From contig JAUXFG010000025.1 of the NCBI GenBank assembly GCA_030620115.1, positions 1 through 35,513 on the forward strand: DNA of 35,513 bases. Reading direction: 5' to 3'. The notes under the pieces were generated by a model, which saw nothing but the letters and a program-made list of their open reading frames with translations, ran no database searches and was not told the origin of the DNA. Source of the DNA: Candidatus Fermentibacterota bacterium. GTDB lineage: Bacteria; JAFGKV01. A program made the position numbers and the translations under genes. Below are positions 34,754-35,513 of this stretch, piece after piece. How positions within the stretch are numbered: position 1 is the first letter of the stretch; each line of letters begins with the position of its first letter.

Positions 34754-35103
34754 TGGTGGAGGCGGCGGGAATCGAACCCGCGTCCGAAGCTGCCTCAGCC
34801 AAAGCTACTACGTGCGTTTCCCGTCTATTGGTTCTCGCCGCCTCATGCTCCGGCGGGCAGGATCATGAGACAGCCAGCCTCTATAGTCTCGCACGGGGAG
34901 TCGAGACAATTCCCCATGCCAGCCCGCGTGTTCGACGCCCAGCCAGAGCCCCACAGGCAAAAGCTAAGGTGGACGTGGCTGTTTCTAAGCAGCCAGGAGA
35001 TACTGCTCGTTGGCAGTTATGTTTTTCCCGCTGTTTTACGAGGCCGCGGGACCTCGGCACGCAACTCTGACCTCATCCAGCCCCGTCGAAGCCGTTCGCC
35101 CCC
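34754..35103 (-). ncRNA. ssrA: tmRNA (transfer-messenger RNA)
   Basis: A 350-nt one-piece tmRNA that rescues stalled ribosomes by trans-translation. The 5' end GGGGGCGAACGGCTTCGACG and the 3' end with T-arm GGGTTCGATTCCC and CCA pair through a 7-bp acceptor stem (GGGGGCG/CGCCTCC, one G-U). The mRNA-like part (35029-34985, - strand) reads GKNITANEQYLLAA then TAG; the resume codon is probably GGG, though nearby codons are possible. The tag ends LAA as in most bacteria. Its 3' end faces the accessory island. Confidence 0.97.
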
Positions 35104-35513
35104 AGAAATCCATGAGACTCACGATCATTTGACCGAGCTTTTCTCAGGTCCAATATACAAACACCATCCCCGATTCGCAAGATCCACAACTCCCCCTCCG
35201 AGATTCCAAATTCCGGGAATCCAGCATTTCGCTTCTCTCCCCATCCCCCCACCCAGATTCTTCGGTCACTCCGCTCTCTCAGAATGACACGTCTTGTCAC
35301 GTCCAATACAAATTATCAGAATCTCTGGAGGGACGCGCTCCGTCGTCAGTGGCGCAGGCGTCCCTGCCTGCGATCTTTCCGTATCGAGCGTCAATGGCCA
35401 TGACGGAGCATCGAAGATCCGACAACCGGCGGATGGCCCTCCATCATCTGAATGCTGAACGCTGAACGCTCAGCGCATTCTTCTTCCCAATCTCCCATTA
35501 CCCCATCCCCCCA
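35104..35513. repeat. Spacer upstream of ssrA with dispersed repeats
   Basis: No gene is seen up to the window end. 35248-35447 is copy B of the repeat at 18187-18368. Then come short near-tandem GCTGAAC units (~35454-35472) and a C-rich phrase (CCCATTACCCCATCCCCC) similar to 5283-5302. A clear ssrA promoter could not be picked out. Confidence 0.65.
35248..35447. repeat. Dispersed repeat, copy B (partner at 18187-18368)
   Basis: The first block (35248-35335) and second block (35386-35447) match copy A closely. The insert between them differs: here it holds GGCGCAGGCGTCCCTGCCTG instead of the TCCGCCAGCTGGCGGA palindrome. Confidence 0.8.

Overview
The window looks like a contig from an uncultured, moderately GC-rich, Gram-negative-type bacterium. 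Lipoproteins with lipoboxes, a heptosyltransferase-like GT9 enzyme and the order efp-accB-accC fit this. A DUF4837-like lipoprotein and abundant short palindromic and 'agattcttcg...cagaatgaca' spacer repeats hint at an uncultured FCB-type lineage. That placement is inference with low confidence, because no 16S rRNA is present.

Layout. (1) 1-8.5 kb, all on the + strand: a cell-surface glycan or glycolipid locus. It holds a GT4 glycosyltransferase, a CapK/PaaK-like adenylate-forming enzyme, a GT9 transferase, a radical SAM/SPASM enzyme, a membrane GT2, an MGDG-synthase-like glycolipid glycosyltransferase and a GNAT-like acetyltransferase. (2) 9-11.4 kb: an overlapping trio of TPR lipoprotein, YbhN-type flippase-like membrane protein and rhomboid protease. 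(3) 11.6-18 kb: DUF4837-like lipoprotein, EF-P, AccB, AccC, a small unknown, a ClpP-class/NfeD membrane protease, a slipin and a small membrane protein. (4) 18-21.1 kb: a repeat-filled spacer, ComEC with a degenerate C-terminal metallo-beta-lactamase domain, then tRNA-Gly(GCC) and tRNA-Cys(GCA) behind a very good sigma-70 promoter. (5) 21.5-23.7 kb, - strand: groES-groEL with terminator, promoter and a slightly variant CIRCE operator. (6) 23.9-27.1 kb: methyltransferase, MBL-fold hydrolase, and on the - strand a GAF-PP2C phosphatase. (7) 27.2-34.7 kb: an accessory island on the - strand next to the 3' end of ssrA (tmRNA). It lies between two ~105-bp direct repeats about 90% identical. (8) 34.75-35.1 kb: ssrA on the - strand, then another repeat-filled spacer.

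The island is the most interesting part. Most of its genes are wrecks of a restriction-modification/defence cassette: an N-terminal SNF2-helicase fragment behind an intact XRE regulator, a DNA methyltransferase that has lost its middle, a RhuM gene fused by deletion to a broken AlbA_2/RecG-like gene, and a second AlbA_2-like C-terminal remnant. In the middle sit two intact, overlapping genes: a Dam-type adenine methyltransferase and a 562-residue ABC-type ATPase with an apparent C-terminal TOPRIM-like (OLD/PARIS-like) module. This pair is the best candidate for a functional and possibly undescribed defence system. Between the island and ssrA lie one intact small GIY-YIG nuclease and a 32-codon fragment of a second one.

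No integrase, transposase, CRISPR array or rRNA was found.
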